From Tenericutes bacterium MO-XQ (GTDB lineage Bacteria; Bacillota_I; Bacilli_A; Acholeplasmatales; Acholeplasmataceae), in the NCBI GenBank assembly GCA_002838185.1, contig CP017948.1, positions 2,003,903 through 2,067,902 on the forward strand: a stretch of 64,000 nucleotides of DNA. Reading direction: 5' to 3'. The position numbers and the translations under genes are program-made. Below, in pieces: positions 33,361-42,976 of the stretch. The notes below the pieces were generated by a model. The model was given only the letters and a program-made list of their open reading frames with translations. It did not search any database and was not told the origin of the DNA. The stretch's first letter is position 1. Each line of letters begins with the position of its first letter.

Positions 33361-33951
33361 CTAATATTTCATTCTGTTTTCAACAGCCTTGCTTAAAGTT
33401 AACTCATCTGCATACTTTAAGTCAGCTCCAACAGGTAGACCTGATGCGAGTCTTGTAATCTTTAATGTATCACTTTCATACAAAGATTTCAAAAATTTTG
33501 CAGTCATTTCCCCTTCTACAGTTCCATTGGTCGCAATAATCATTTCATGAGCATGTTTCATACGCTCTGATAAAGAATCAATGTTTAAATCTTTATCCGT
33601 AATACCTCTTGAAAAATCTATGAGACCACCTAAGACATGGTAGACACCTTGATAGCTGTTCATTTTTTCTAAAATAAATACATCTTTAGCATCCGCAACC
33701 ACCATAATCTGGTTTTGATCTCTTGTTTCATCAGCGCAGACATCGCATAAATCACGATCAGTTAGCATATGGCAAACAGGACATGTCTTTATTTCTGATT
33801 TTAGTCTCTTTAAATGATCACTAAACGATATGATTTGTTCATCATCCATATCAGAAACTAAGAATAAAGCTAATCGTTCAGCGGTTTTTTCACCAATCCC
33901 TGGTAATTTTTGAAAATCATCCATGATTTTCTGTAAAATTTTCGGAATCAT
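33361..33951 (-). CDS. recR: Recombination mediator RecR
   Basis: RecR forms a DNA-encircling tetramer that loads RecA with RecO and RecF. The 196-residue length is normal. An N-terminal helix-hairpin-helix (FQKLPGIGEKTAERLALFL), a four-cysteine zinc finger (TCPVCHMLTDRDLCDVC, residues about 57-73), a Toprim domain (IMVVADAKDVFILEKM) and the C-terminal RLASGLPVGADLKYADELTL are all present. The start overlaps the ybaB stop by one base. dnaX, ybaB and recR form the conserved bacterial cluster. Confidence 0.97.
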   Translation of the reverse strand: MIPKILQKIMDDFQKLPGIGEKTAERLALFLVSDMDDEQIISFSDHLKRLKSEIKTCPVCHMLTDRDLCDVCADETRDQNQIMVVADAKDVFILEKMNSYQGVYHVLGGLIDFSRGITDKDLNIDSLSERMKHAHEMIIATNGTVEGEMTAKFLKSLYESDTLKITRLASGLPVGADLKYADELTLSKAVENRMKY

Positions 33952-34241
33952 TAGAATCCAAAACCACCCATGCCACCAGTAAATTGGCCCATTGTTTCTT
34001 CTTGTTCTTTATCGATTTGTTTTAATGCATCATTTACAGCTAATAAAATTGCATCTTGAAGTAAATCAACTTCTTCTAAGACTTCAGGGTTGATTTGAAC
34101 ATCAATCACTTGTCTTGTGCCTTGCATAATCACTGTAACACCACTAGCTTTACCGAAAAATTCTTTTCTTTCTAAAGCTTCTTGTGCTTCCATCATTTGT
34201 TTTTGAATTTTTTTAAGTTTGTTTAACATATTTGGATTCAT
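33951..34241 (-). CDS. YbaB/EbfC nucleoid-associated protein
   Basis: A 96-residue DNA-binding dimer of the YbaB/EbfC family, encoded between dnaX and recR in most bacteria. Recognised by MLNKLKKIQKQMMEAQEALE, the beta region EFFGKASGVTVIMQGTRQVI, and DVQINPEVLEEVDLLQDAIL. The Gly/Phe-rich ending GQFTGGMGGFGF is typical. It has a start just after dnaX and overlaps recR by one base. Confidence 0.95.
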   Translation of the reverse strand: MNPNMLNKLKKIQKQMMEAQEALERKEFFGKASGVTVIMQGTRQVIDVQINPEVLEEVDLLQDAILLAVNDALKQIDKEQEETMGQFTGGMGGFGF

Positions 34242-34242
34242 A

Positions 34243-35889
34243 TTATTGCTCCTTCACTTTTACTTTTTCACCAAAATACTCTTTTGCTAAATTAAGTGTT
34301 TCTGATGATCTTTTTTCTTCTTTTAAATCTTTATATAGTTTTAAATCATGTGGCGGTAATTTTGGTTTCTTTTGTCCCTTGTGCCACAAATCCGTATAAA
34401 TTTCTTTAATGACAAGCCAATCAGATTTTAATATTGCATAAAATCCTTTAATTAAATCATTTTTGTTATTGATGATTTCTAGAACTTGTTCATAAACTTC
34501 TGGATCATACATCTGTTTACACATATTTAGATCATCATAGACAATGAGCATTTCATCAGAAACAGCTTCGAGTGTGCCTTGATAAAGTAAATATGCAGCC
34601 ATTTTTAAATGATCTTTAGGATAATCCTTAAGATAAGGCCATCCTTTTTGAAGTGTTTGTTTTTTATCCTTATCGCCATGATTTAATATTTTCTCAACAT
34701 CTTTTATCGTCACCAAAGGCTCTAAATGGGTCGTTTGAACAGTTCTAACTTGTGTCTTTGATTGTTCCTTCAAATCTTGAATAGATGCCTTTAAATCTAA
34801 AATAGTCGCTTCAAAATCAATTTGTTTAATTGTTTGATGCTCCATCATTTTAATTAAAGCTAATTCAACATATGCACGCTTTTGATGTGTCCATTTAATG
34901 TCTTGAGATAATTTATTTAAGACTTCTAAATAATAATAGATTTTCTCAATTGGAAATACACTAAGTAAATCTGAATATTTAGGCAAGTCTACCTTCATTG
35001 TTTTTTCTAATAATATATCTCTAAGTGCCAAAATTAAATCTGTAACAATTCTGCTAATTTCTTTGCCTTCTGCAATTAAGTCTTTTAAAATAACAATCGC
35101 TTTTGAAACTTCTTTATTGACAATTGCTAGCAATATTTCTTTAAGTGCAGTTCTTGAAACTGATCCAGAGACTTGATGGACATCTTCTTCAGTGATTTCT
35201 TCATCTGCATAAGATATCGCTTGGTCTAATAAGCTAATCGCATCTCTTAATCCACCTTCAGCATTTTCAGCAATCGCAACCGCTGCATCTTCAGTGATTG
35301 ATATTTGTTCTTTGCCAACAATTTCATTTAGTTTTTCAACCATGTCCCTAGTTTCAATATTTTTAAAATCAAAACGTTGACATCTTGATAAAATCGTTGG
35401 TGGGATTTTATGAACTTCCGTAGTCGCTAAAATAAATATCACATGTTTTGGTGGTTCTTCTAATGTTTTTAAAAGTGCATTAAACGCACCTGTTGTTAAC
35501 ATATGAACTTCATCTATAATATAAACTTTAAACTTGCCAACTGATGGCATGTATTTAACTTTATCTCTAAGTTCTCTAATTTCATCGACACCGTTATTTG
35601 ATGCAGCATCAATTTCTATGACATCAGGGATATCTCCACGATCAATGCCTTTACAGACATCGCACTTATTACATGGGCTTCCATGTACAGGAGATAAACA
35701 GTTTACAGCTTTCGCAAATATTTTTGCAATAGAGGTTTTCCCAGTCCCTCTTGGACCGCTAAAAAGATAGGCATGTTGAATCTTATCATGCATAAGTGCA
35801 TTTTGTAATGTTTTGATAATGACTTTTTGACCAGCAACTTCTTCAAAAGATTTCGGTCTGTACGCTCTATATAATGCTACATATGCCAT
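34243..35889 (-). CDS. dnaX: DNA polymerase III subunits gamma and tau
   Basis: DnaX is the ATPase core of the replicative clamp loader. Motifs include Walker A SGPRGTGKTSIAK, the four-cysteine zinc site CLSPVHGSPCNKCDVCKG, Walker B DEVHMLTTGAFNALLKTLEE, and the sensor 1 text FILATTEVHKIPPTILSRCQ. Domain III and a tau-like C-terminal region follow to about 549 residues. I start at ATG 35889 (MAYVALYRAYRP), preceded by GGGTGGATG; a GTG four codons earlier lies in that site. It starts 44 bases or so after mnmE and leads the dnaX-ybaB-recR group. Confidence 0.95.
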   Translation of the reverse strand: MAYVALYRAYRPKSFEEVAGQKVIIKTLQNALMHDKIQHAYLFSGPRGTGKTSIAKIFAKAVNCLSPVHGSPCNKCDVCKGIDRGDIPDVIEIDAASNNGVDEIRELRDKVKYMPSVGKFKVYIIDEVHMLTTGAFNALLKTLEEPPKHVIFILATTEVHKIPPTILSRCQRFDFKNIETRDMVEKLNEIVGKEQISITEDAAVAIAENAEGGLRDAISLLDQAISYADEEITEEDVHQVSGSVSRTALKEILLAIVNKEVSKAIVILKDLIAEGKEISRIVTDLILALRDILLEKTMKVDLPKYSDLLSVFPIEKIYYYLEVLNKLSQDIKWTHQKRAYVELALIKMMEHQTIKQIDFEATILDLKASIQDLKEQSKTQVRTVQTTHLEPLVTIKDVEKILNHGDKDKKQTLQKGWPYLKDYPKDHLKMAAYLLYQGTLEAVSDEMLIVYDDLNMCKQMYDPEVYEQVLEIINNKNDLIKGFYAILKSDWLVIKEIYTDLWHKGQKKPKLPPHDLKLYKDLKEEKRSSETLNLAKEYFGEKVKVKEQ

Positions 35890-35945
35890 AAATTCATCCA
35901 CCCTTTCTATCTTTTTTATTATAACATATATGATATGTTAATAGG

Positions 35946-37292
35946 TTATTTTCCTAAGCAAAATTTCGAGAATAATTCGTTTAATAAATCATCTTGATAA
36001 TACTCGCCTAATATTTCACCTAGTGACTTCCATGCTTGAGTTAAATCGATTGCATAAACATCAACTGGCATATCAAAATCAATTGATGTTAAAACGTTTT
36101 GTAAAGATGCTCTAGCTTCCTTAACTTTTTGTATATGTCTAACGTTTGATAAGTAATTAAAATCTCTAGAATCGATATCTTCTAATGATAGCAGTTTTAA
36201 AATAGCTTTTTCCAAATCTTTTAATCCTTCTTTGGTTAAGGTTGATATTGGTAATACTTCTTCTAATTGTAAAGCTTTCGGTAAATCCGATTTATTCGCA
36301 ATAATTAACCTTTTCTTGTCTATGGTTAAATCAAGCAAGTCTTTATCTTCTTTTGAAATTGCTTTACTTTGATCTAATACTAGAAGTACAAGTTCAGCTT
36401 CAGAAATTGCTTTTTTAGAGCGCTTTACACCAATTTTCTCTACAACATCTTCGGTCTCTCTAATCCCTGCAGTATCTATGAGTTTCAGAGTTACTCCACT
36501 AACATTAATGTATGCTTCAATCGTATCTCTAGTTGTACCTTCTATATCAGTTACAATCGCTTTTTCTTCATTTAATAAAGCATTGAGTAAACTAGATTTT
36601 CCAACATTTGGTTTACCGACTATAGCTGTTTTTACACCATCTCTAATGAGTTGGTTTTTCTCTGATTCTCTTAGTAAATCATTAATCTCAATAATTAATG
36701 CTTCTGTCTTTGGTTTAATAATTTCTTTGCTCATGATGATTGCATCATCGTATTCTGGATAATCAATGTTAACTTCTATTTGTGCAATGATTGTTAATAG
36801 TTTTGAACGTAGATTTCTAATGAGTCTAGATGTTTCTTTTTGAACACCTAAGTTTGCAATTCTTAATGCTTTTTCACTTTTAGCATGAATCAAATCCATG
36901 ATGGATTCAGCTTCAACTAAATCGATTCTACCATTAAGATATGCGCGCTCACTAAACTCCCCTGGTTCAGCTAATCTAATATTCATATCTAAAATTCGAT
37001 CCAAAACTTTTTGCGTGATTAAAATACCCCCATGTGTAGATACTTCAACTGTATTTTCAGCAGTAAAAGATCTGGGAGCTTTCATCACTGTAACCATTAC
37101 TTCGTCTAATATGGATTCATCTTCATTTAAGACATGACCATAATGGACGGTGTGGGATTTAACTTTTGTTAAATCTTTTCCTTTAAATATTTTATTGAAT
37201 TCTAAAATTGCAGTGTCACCTGAAATTCTAATAACTGAAATGCCTGCAGTCCCAAAGGCTGTAGCTATTGCAGCTATGTTTTCTAAATTCAT
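35946..37292 (-). CDS. mnmE: tRNA uridine-5-carboxymethylaminomethyl modification GTPase MnmE
   Basis: MnmE with MnmG modifies U34 of certain tRNAs, using a potassium-dependent GTPase. The 448-residue protein has the N-terminal formyl-THF-like domain (MNLENIAAIATAFGTAGISV), the G domain with GKPNVGKSSLLNALL (G1), GTTRDT (G2), DTAGI (G3) and NKSD (G4), and the C-terminal conserved FCLGK, in which Cys is essential. Its ATG overlaps the MgtC-like gene by four bases (ATGA), so it belongs to the DHH/ttcA/mgtC operon. Position near the origin is typical for mnmE. Confidence 0.97.
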   Translation of the reverse strand: MNLENIAAIATAFGTAGISVIRISGDTAILEFNKIFKGKDLTKVKSHTVHYGHVLNEDESILDEVMVTVMKAPRSFTAENTVEVSTHGGILITQKVLDRILDMNIRLAEPGEFSERAYLNGRIDLVEAESIMDLIHAKSEKALRIANLGVQKETSRLIRNLRSKLLTIIAQIEVNIDYPEYDDAIIMSKEIIKPKTEALIIEINDLLRESEKNQLIRDGVKTAIVGKPNVGKSSLLNALLNEEKAIVTDIEGTTRDTIEAYINVSGVTLKLIDTAGIRETEDVVEKIGVKRSKKAISEAELVLLVLDQSKAISKEDKDLLDLTIDKKRLIIANKSDLPKALQLEEVLPISTLTKEGLKDLEKAILKLLSLEDIDSRDFNYLSNVRHIQKVKEARASLQNVLTSIDFDMPVDVYAIDLTQAWKSLGEILGEYYQDDLLNELFSKFCLGK

Positions 37293-37816
37293 GATTTATT
37301 TTCACTTTCACTTTCGGGTTTTTCTTGTTTTGCCTGAGGTTTAAATGGATTAAATCCTCTAACAATATCTCTAACAAGTACTAAAATAACCATAAATAAT
37401 CCTAAGATGGTTCCTACTAATATATATCCACTACCTAAGATTAAACCAACCATTGCAGTTACCCAAATGGTTGTGGCTGTTGTAATACCTTTAACAACGT
37501 GCGCTTGGTCTTTGATGATTACACCTGCACCGACAAAACCAATACCAGTAACGACTTGTGCAATGACTCTTTGTTGTTCTGGGCCGATGTTTAATCCACC
37601 TTGAGCTAGTCCTACTTGATACTCAAACATAAGTCTTTGCATGATTGCAATGCCTGCTGATCCCATAGCAACTAAAATGTGTGATGATAACCCTGCTGCT
37701 TTACCAACATTTTGTCTTTCTAAGCCTACAAATGCTGATATTAAATATGTAAGTACTAAAGGCAACATGATTTTTACTAATATTTCTTCTAATGACAAAT
37801 TTAAATCTAATATCAT
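37289..37816 (-). CDS. MgtC/SapB-family membrane protein
   Basis: A 175-residue MgtC-like protein with four or five hydrophobic helices. The family hallmarks are LISAFVGLERQNVGKAAGLS (acidic and Arg residues near the N-terminus), HILVAMGSAGIAIM, and VVTGIGFVGAGVIIKD followed by GITTATTIWVTAMVGLILGS. MgtC proteins are linked to Mg2+ limitation and to control of ATP synthase in pathogens; the role in free-living species is unclear. A soluble acidic/basic tail of about 20 residues follows the last helix. Both ends overlap neighbours by four bases, so it is translationally coupled to the ttcA-like gene and mnmE. Confidence 0.92.
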   Translation of the reverse strand: MILDLNLSLEEILVKIMLPLVLTYLISAFVGLERQNVGKAAGLSSHILVAMGSAGIAIMQRLMFEYQVGLAQGGLNIGPEQQRVIAQVVTGIGFVGAGVIIKDQAHVVKGITTATTIWVTAMVGLILGSGYILVGTILGLFMVILVLVRDIVRGFNPFKPQAKQEKPESESENKS

Positions 37817-38679
37817 GATTTTTTCTCCCTTTCTTCGTAAATCTGGTTAAAATGTATTTTTTCATTATTTTTTACATAACCTAAAATGGCATCGACATTG
37901 ACATTAGTTGCTGCTGTGTAAATGGATTGATCAATATCTGGATTGATTTTTCTTAGATTATCGATCAACTCTTTGATTTCTCTTCGTTTAGAACTTGTCT
38001 TTTCTGCAACAACAGTACAACCGCAATTCATCGATTGTATACCACTTTTTTTAATCCATCTGATAATATCTTTTTCTTTGACCAGCATCATCGGTCTGAT
38101 GAGCTCTATATCCTCAAAATTATCTGCCTTAATTTTAGGAACCATAGTTTTAAACTGTCCACCGTAAAACATATTAAGTAAGGTTGTTTCAATGACATCA
38201 TCGAAATGATGTCCAAGTGCTAGTTTATTACATCCTAGCTCTTTTGCTGCGTTATATAAGAATCCTCTTCTCATTCTTGCACACATATAGCATGGATTTT
38301 CTTTAGCAATTTTTCCAACAACTTTAAATATTTCCGAATGCCTAATCTCAAGTGGAATATTTAGATATTTACAGTTATTTTCTAAGAGTTCGCGATTGAC
38401 ATCTCTAAATCCCGGATCCATTGATAAGAAGACAACTTCAAATGGTATTTTATTATGTTTTTTTAGTTCTTGAAATAGTTTAGCAAGAATTAAGCTATCT
38501 TTACCACCTGATATACCAACAGCAATCCTATCACCTGGTTCTACAAGGTTATATTCATTTATTGTTTTTACAAAAGGTCTAAAGATATCTTTTTTATATG
38601 TAGTTACCAAACTTTTTTCTATCTCTAAAAGTGGTGCTTTAGGATTTTCAACGATAATCGTTTGACACTCTTGAATCAT
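37813..38679 (-). CDS. TtcA-family tRNA thiolation enzyme
   Basis: An ATP-pyrophosphatase-type protein of 288 residues of the TtcA/TtuA superfamily, which thiolates tRNA bases. The PP-loop SGGKDS is at 57-62, and cysteines for the Fe-S/active site occur in PCYMCARMRRG (Cys130, Cys133) and MNCGCTV (Cys219, Cys221). In TtcA the target is cytidine 32; other members use different positions, so the substrate is not fixed here. Neighbours are a DHH phosphoesterase 4 bases upstream and mgtC-like overlapping downstream. mnmE in the same operon supports a tRNA modification role. Confidence 0.88.
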   Translation of the reverse strand: MIQECQTIIVENPKAPLLEIEKSLVTTYKKDIFRPFVKTINEYNLVEPGDRIAVGISGGKDSLILAKLFQELKKHNKIPFEVVFLSMDPGFRDVNRELLENNCKYLNIPLEIRHSEIFKVVGKIAKENPCYMCARMRRGFLYNAAKELGCNKLALGHHFDDVIETTLLNMFYGGQFKTMVPKIKADNFEDIELIRPMMLVKEKDIIRWIKKSGIQSMNCGCTVVAEKTSSKRREIKELIDNLRKINPDIDQSIYTAATNVNVDAILGYVKNNEKIHFNQIYEEREKKS

Positions 38680-38682
38680 ATG

Positions 38683-39624
38683 TTAAGCCTCTTCGTTGTA
38701 ATCTTTAACAACTGCTTCACAGTCTTTGATAAAATCGTTTAATTGATCCCAATTTTCTAATCTACATCCTGCTGCCTTCGCGTGTCCGCCACCACCATAT
38801 TGGTTAGCTAATTCATTGATTGTTGGTCCATTTGATCTTAGTCTAATTCTAATTTCATTTGGATATTCAATGAATAATGCCCATACAGGAAAACCATCAA
38901 TACCTGATAATAAATTAACAACAGATGCTGCTTGTTCATCTGAAACATTATATTTTTCAATAATATCTCTTGTCATTTTTAAATAGATAAAACCATTAGC
39001 GGTTTCAAAATTAGAGTAGACATAACCTTTAAGTGCCGCCATTTCTAATGTATCTCTGCTTAATTTTGAGTCGATATATTCCACATCTACACCTTTAGAT
39101 AATAACATACCTGCAAGTTGATGTGTAATATTCGAAACACCTCTATATCTAAATCTACCTGTATCAGTAACGATACCTGTATAAAGTGCGATTGCACCTT
39201 CTTTAGATAATTTTAACTCATTTTGATATGTGTAATAAAAATAAGCAATCATTTGAGCACATGATGGGAAATTTGTTTGAACCCATCTTAAGTCACCATA
39301 ATTATCCACTGCAATATGATGGTCAATTTTAATTAAATATTTTCCCATATTATATCTCGGATCACTGATGCGTTCTGCTGTTGCTGTATCCACAACAATC
39401 ACAAGTGCATCCACATATTTATCATCAGTAATTGTGTCTACCTTACCTACATAATCAACAAAGTCTGATGTTTGTCCAACAACGTAGACCTCCTTTTGTG
39501 GAAAAGATGATTTAATAATATCTTTTAATCCAAATTGTGCTCCATAACAATCTCCATCTGGACGTTTGTGTCCGTGGATGATTATCGTCTCATATTCTTT
39601 AATTTTATTTAGTATTTTTTGCAT
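38683..39624 (-). CDS. DHH-family phosphoesterase (NrnA-like), copy 1
   Basis: DHH/DHHA1 enzymes of the NrnA type hydrolyse oligoribonucleotides (nanoRNA), pAp or cyclic dinucleotide products. About 313 residues from the ATG at 39624 (MQKILNKIKEYETIIIHGHK). Metal motifs: HGHKRPDGDCYGAQFGL, VVDTATAERI, and the namesake KIDHHIAVD; DTGRFRYRGVS follows. The DHHA1 substrate domain ends in YGGGGHAKAAGCRL. A longer start at 39645 would overlap the upstream paralogue more. It is adjacent to a second DHH gene with 35-40 percent-like similarity by eye. Confidence 0.9.
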   Translation of the reverse strand: MQKILNKIKEYETIIIHGHKRPDGDCYGAQFGLKDIIKSSFPQKEVYVVGQTSDFVDYVGKVDTITDDKYVDALVIVVDTATAERISDPRYNMGKYLIKIDHHIAVDNYGDLRWVQTNFPSCAQMIAYFYYTYQNELKLSKEGAIALYTGIVTDTGRFRYRGVSNITHQLAGMLLSKGVDVEYIDSKLSRDTLEMAALKGYVYSNFETANGFIYLKMTRDIIEKYNVSDEQAASVVNLLSGIDGFPVWALFIEYPNEIRIRLRSNGPTINELANQYGGGGHAKAAGCRLENWDQLNDFIKDCEAVVKDYNEEA

Positions 39625-40564
39625 AGTTCTTCGCCCTTTCATCAAAATCTTTTAATACTAATTCTACTTCATCCCAATCTTTTAAACTCGCACCACAAGC
39701 ATTGTTATGCCCGCCACCACCGTATTTCTTAGCGATATCTACAATTGTAATACCTCTTGATCTAAACTCACCTACAATAACGTTATTTTCAACATCTTCA
39801 GTGAAATTTACCCAAATAGGTACTTCTATGATTCCAGCCATTTGATTAACCATACCTCTTGAGATACTTTGAAAATCTAAACCACTTTCTTCAATAACTG
39901 ATCGATCATTTTTACGATAAGCAACATTGTTTTCAGTGAGTTCAAAGTTTTGAAATAACTGTTTGGTCTTTCTTTTCTTTAGAGGTTCTGTGTATATATA
40001 ATCATAAAATGATTGTGTATCTGGTTGAAATTGATTAATGTATGACGCTAATTCAAAGGTTTGCGATGGATTAGCCATATATAAAAATCTACCTGTATCA
40101 GTGACCATACCTCCATAAAGGTAAGTGGCAGCTTCAGAGGTGATTTTATACTCAAAAGTTCTAGCTAAATCAACAATCATTTCAGCTGCTGATGCAAATG
40201 ATGGATCTTTATAGAAAATGGATACATTTGATACATCCGTATCATTTTGATGATGATCAATAATGATAATATCCTTAGCTAATTGATATCTACCATCTGA
40301 AATCATTCTCGTGACTGAGACATCTGTGATAATTGCTAAACTATCTTGATAAACATCATCTTTAATATCATCCATTTTTGCTAAATAACTCATATCATTT
40401 AAATCACCAACAACATATATTTCTTTGTTAGGATAATTTTCTTTAAGTAATAAAGAAAGTCCATATTGTGAGCCAATAGCATCCATATCTGGCCTTTGGT
40501 GTCTGTGAATAATAATCGTGTGATAAGATTCTATCATGCGCTTTATTTCGTGTTTAATATTCAT
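39605..40564 (-). CDS. DHH-family phosphoesterase (NrnA-like), copy 2
   Basis: A 319-residue paralogue of the preceding gene product. Motifs are IIIHRHQRPDMDAIGSQYGL, ITDVSVTRMI, IIDHHQND, DTGRFLYMAN and the DHHA1 ending KKYGGGGHNNACGASLKDWD. The two genes overlap by about 20 bases. NrnA-type enzymes degrade short RNAs and, in Gram-positive bacteria, pApA or pGpG from cyclic dinucleotides. Two copies in a row are unusual; GGDEF proteins elsewhere in the window make pGpG one possible substrate, but this is only inference. The operon promoter (TATAAT at 40590-40585) lies just upstream. Confidence 0.9.
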   Translation of the reverse strand: MNIKHEIKRMIESYHTIIIHRHQRPDMDAIGSQYGLSLLLKENYPNKEIYVVGDLNDMSYLAKMDDIKDDVYQDSLAIITDVSVTRMISDGRYQLAKDIIIIDHHQNDTDVSNVSIFYKDPSFASAAEMIVDLARTFEYKITSEAATYLYGGMVTDTGRFLYMANPSQTFELASYINQFQPDTQSFYDYIYTEPLKKRKTKQLFQNFELTENNVAYRKNDRSVIEESGLDFQSISRGMVNQMAGIIEVPIWVNFTEDVENNVIVGEFRSRGITIVDIAKKYGGGGHNNACGASLKDWDEVELVLKDFDERAKNYAKNTK

Positions 40565-40613
40565 GTTAATTCCTTTCTTTTACAGATTATAATAGTATAT
40601 CATATATGGATTA

Positions 40614-40640
40614 AAAAAGCGATTATTCATCGCTTTTTTT
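40614..40640 (-). terminator. Intrinsic terminator of the 274-residue membrane-protein gene
   Basis: AAAAAAGCGAT / ATCGCTTTTTTT inverted repeat with a 5-base loop, covering the 3' end of the gene. On the minus strand it ends in a T-run. Confidence 0.8.
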
Positions 40641-41447
40641 ATCATTTTGTAATCTTTCAATATCTTGCTTTAAGCCTTCAGTTGCTTGGTCTTTGCCTAA
40701 TGTCTTCTTCTTTCTCATAAAGATTAAAACATACCCAATGACGACAACTACTAAGTAGATAATCACATTTCTAATGACTAAGTTTTGAACATCAATAACT
40801 AAAGGTTCTTTATAAGTAACACCTTCAATATCTACTGTAGGCACTTCGTTGTTTGTGTCTACATAAGATTGTAATAGTGCACCTACTGTAAGCATATCTT
40901 CAGTTAAGTCAATATCTAGTGTTAATAAAACTTCTCCATCTTTTTCAAATACGATTTGGTCGATATCTTGAAATACATCATCTTCTGTAAACTGTCTTCT
41001 CATGATTAAAGATCCTTGTGTATCTGGATGAAAGATGGCATATAAACCTTGATTATATAAATTAAATCCTGTATATATAACCTCAAAATCTTCACCTGAT
41101 TGGATTTTTACATCAAAAAACTCTGGTAAATGTGTCCCACTTTTTTGAACCATTAAAAATTGAAATCCCTCAATTGCTAAAAGCTCATCATTTGCTTCAG
41201 TGATGTGTGCTGCATTATAAACCAGTACAAGATACTCATTGTCATCTATAGTTAATGTTTCTTCGAAAACTGGTGTTTCATTAAAGTAAGCTGATGATAT
41301 AAAATCTGTATATGTTTCATTTGCTAAGGTTTCTTCGGTGATTGCTAAAACTTCTCTAGATCTATAGTATTCATCGGTGATGGTTGCAACTAGCATTAAC
41401 CCTACAGCAACAATCAACCCATATATAATACGATTTACTATTTTCAT
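40623..41447 (-). CDS. Uncharacterised membrane protein with extracytoplasmic domain
   Basis: A 274-residue protein with an N-terminal hydrophobic segment (about 6-25, VNRIIYGLIVAVGLMLVATI), a predicted extracytoplasmic region of about 200 residues, and a second membrane segment near 220-242 (NVIIYLVVVVIGYVLIFM). The region between them is beta-rich and acidic. No family is recognised. It follows the nuclease-lipoprotein gene by 4 bases and so is part of that operon; it may be an assembly or export partner of the lipoprotein (inference). Confidence 0.7.
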   Translation of the reverse strand: MKIVNRIIYGLIVAVGLMLVATITDEYYRSREVLAITEETLANETYTDFISSAYFNETPVFEETLTIDDNEYLVLVYNAAHITEANDELLAIEGFQFLMVQKSGTHLPEFFDVKIQSGEDFEVIYTGFNLYNQGLYAIFHPDTQGSLIMRRQFTEDDVFQDIDQIVFEKDGEVLLTLDIDLTEDMLTVGALLQSYVDTNNEVPTVDIEGVTYKEPLVIDVQNLVIRNVIIYLVVVVIGYVLIFMRKKKTLGKDQATEGLKQDIERLQNDKKSDE

Positions 41448-41451
41448 AGGA

Positions 41452-42888
41452 TTATTTCCACATACCTAATTCGTTTTCTTGAGCATAAGCTTCTGCATTT
41501 TTAAACCATTGATCAAGTGAAATACCATTAAACACTAAAGCTTGTGTAGGATCTGAATAGTTATTTTGAGAATATCCCATTTTAACAACCATATAATTGA
41601 CTAAAATGTCGTCTGCCCAAACTAAACCTAAATGTCTTTGATAAGTATCTCTAATACCTGATACTGGATCATGTTGAATATAAACATGTTCTGCATTTTC
41701 TAATAAACTTGCTACATAGTTTTTAGCATCAGTTGCTAGTGTACCTGATCCTGTTTCAAGTGTATCAATACCAATAAATCTAACGCGATCATTATCTTCA
41801 AAACCTGGTGTAAAGTATGCTGTGTCACCATCATTATTCCAAATGTATTCAACTTCTACTACGCCACCTGGTTGTGTATAATAATCTAATGCTTTATAAA
41901 TATCTTCTAATACAAATGTATCTGGGTAAGAAACTGGATGTGAACCAAACATTTCAAAGTTATCAACTGCATAAACTCCCCACTGGGAAAGTTCAAACGT
42001 GGACTTAGCTTCAGAAACAAACATGTGTCTGACAAATGTTCTGTCATTTGCATAAAGTAAGCCTGAACCGATTGTTCCAAAGACATCTGTATTTTCACCA
42101 TTATAATAGGTAAGTGCTATAGCTTCTCTACCAATAAATACTAAATCTTGTGATTCCATATCTGCCAGCAACAATATTTCAGCACTACTTGCTGAACTTG
42201 CAATAATGAATGTTTCGCCAGCTGCTATTGTTCCTGTAAGTGGAATTTCTATTTCTTGAGTTTCAGTAACCAGTCTTTTATAAATAGTTAATGAAAAATT
42301 TCCTAAGTCGATGGCTTCTTCTGTCGTATTATAAAGTTCGATCATCTTAGAATCATCAGAGCCTTCATAATACTTAGATATGATAAGTCCAGTTTCTGGA
42401 ATAATGAGTTCTTCTGCTATATAAACAACAATTTCGCTATTATTATTTACGATATCTCCAGCTTCTAAACCATCTTCATATTGAACAAATAAACCTTCTG
42501 CAACATCGTTTGTTTCAATGGTTTGGATTTCTATAATAAGTGTTGGAAACTTTTGGAAGCTTGCATATATTTGAGATTGTGTTTTCCCAGTTAAATCTGG
42601 AAGTACATTGGCAAATTTCGCAAACTGAACAACAACTTGTGTACCTGGTTCAACTGCTTGACCAGCTTCAAATCCTTCTCCATAAGAAACAAAAGTTCCT
42701 TCTGTTATATCAATATTAATGACATCTTCAATAGATGTTTGTAATCCTAATCCAGACATAATATTTACTACTTCTTGTTTTGATTTTCCTGTTAAATCTG
42801 GGAGGGTTAATCCTTCATCTTCTTGACATGCAGCAACCGTTAATAAAGACAAGATTGCTACAACTAATACTACTATTTTTTTTATCAT
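41452..42888 (-). CDS. Secreted nuclease lipoprotein: two PASTA-like units, lamin-tail domain and SNase domain
   Basis: About 478 residues from ATG 42888 (an in-frame ATG at 42894 is equally possible; AGGAG precedes both). The signal peptide ends in the lipobox TVAAC. Domains (numbered from the longest frame): two PASTA-like repeats (36-101, 106-168), a lamin-tail domain (176-320, ISKYYEGSDDSKMIELYNTT) and a staphylococcal nuclease domain (352-488). Key residues are visible: DGDT, RVRFIGIDTLET (first catalytic Arg and Glu), and RDTYQRHLGLVWAD (second Arg). SNase enzymes cut DNA and RNA with Ca2+. Being lipid-anchored, it should digest nucleic acid outside the cell, feeding a nucleotide-scavenging lifestyle common in Mollicutes. 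The next gene in the locus also carries lamin-tail domains. Confidence 0.88.
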   Translation of the reverse strand: MIKKIVVLVVAILSLLTVAACQEDEGLTLPDLTGKSKQEVVNIMSGLGLQTSIEDVINIDITEGTFVSYGEGFEAGQAVEPGTQVVVQFAKFANVLPDLTGKTQSQIYASFQKFPTLIIEIQTIETNDVAEGLFVQYEDGLEAGDIVNNNSEIVVYIAEELIIPETGLIISKYYEGSDDSKMIELYNTTEEAIDLGNFSLTIYKRLVTETQEIEIPLTGTIAAGETFIIASSASSAEILLLADMESQDLVFIGREAIALTYYNGENTDVFGTIGSGLLYANDRTFVRHMFVSEAKSTFELSQWGVYAVDNFEMFGSHPVSYPDTFVLEDIYKALDYYTQPGGVVEVEYIWNNDGDTAYFTPGFEDNDRVRFIGIDTLETGSGTLATDAKNYVASLLENAEHVYIQHDPVSGIRDTYQRHLGLVWADDILVNYMVVKMGYSQNNYSDPTQALVFNGISLDQWFKNAEAYAQENELGMWK

Positions 42889-42976
42889 AATCATACATCT
42901 CCTAAAGTTAGTGTGCATTAAATATTATATCACAATAAGGGGTTTAATCCTATATTTATGTGAAGGATTTTAAAAT

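Noticed and set aside
34243..35889. Programmed frameshift in dnaX giving gamma
   Set aside because: I saw no slippery A-run followed by a stem-loop in the usual place; the frame is continuous to tau length.
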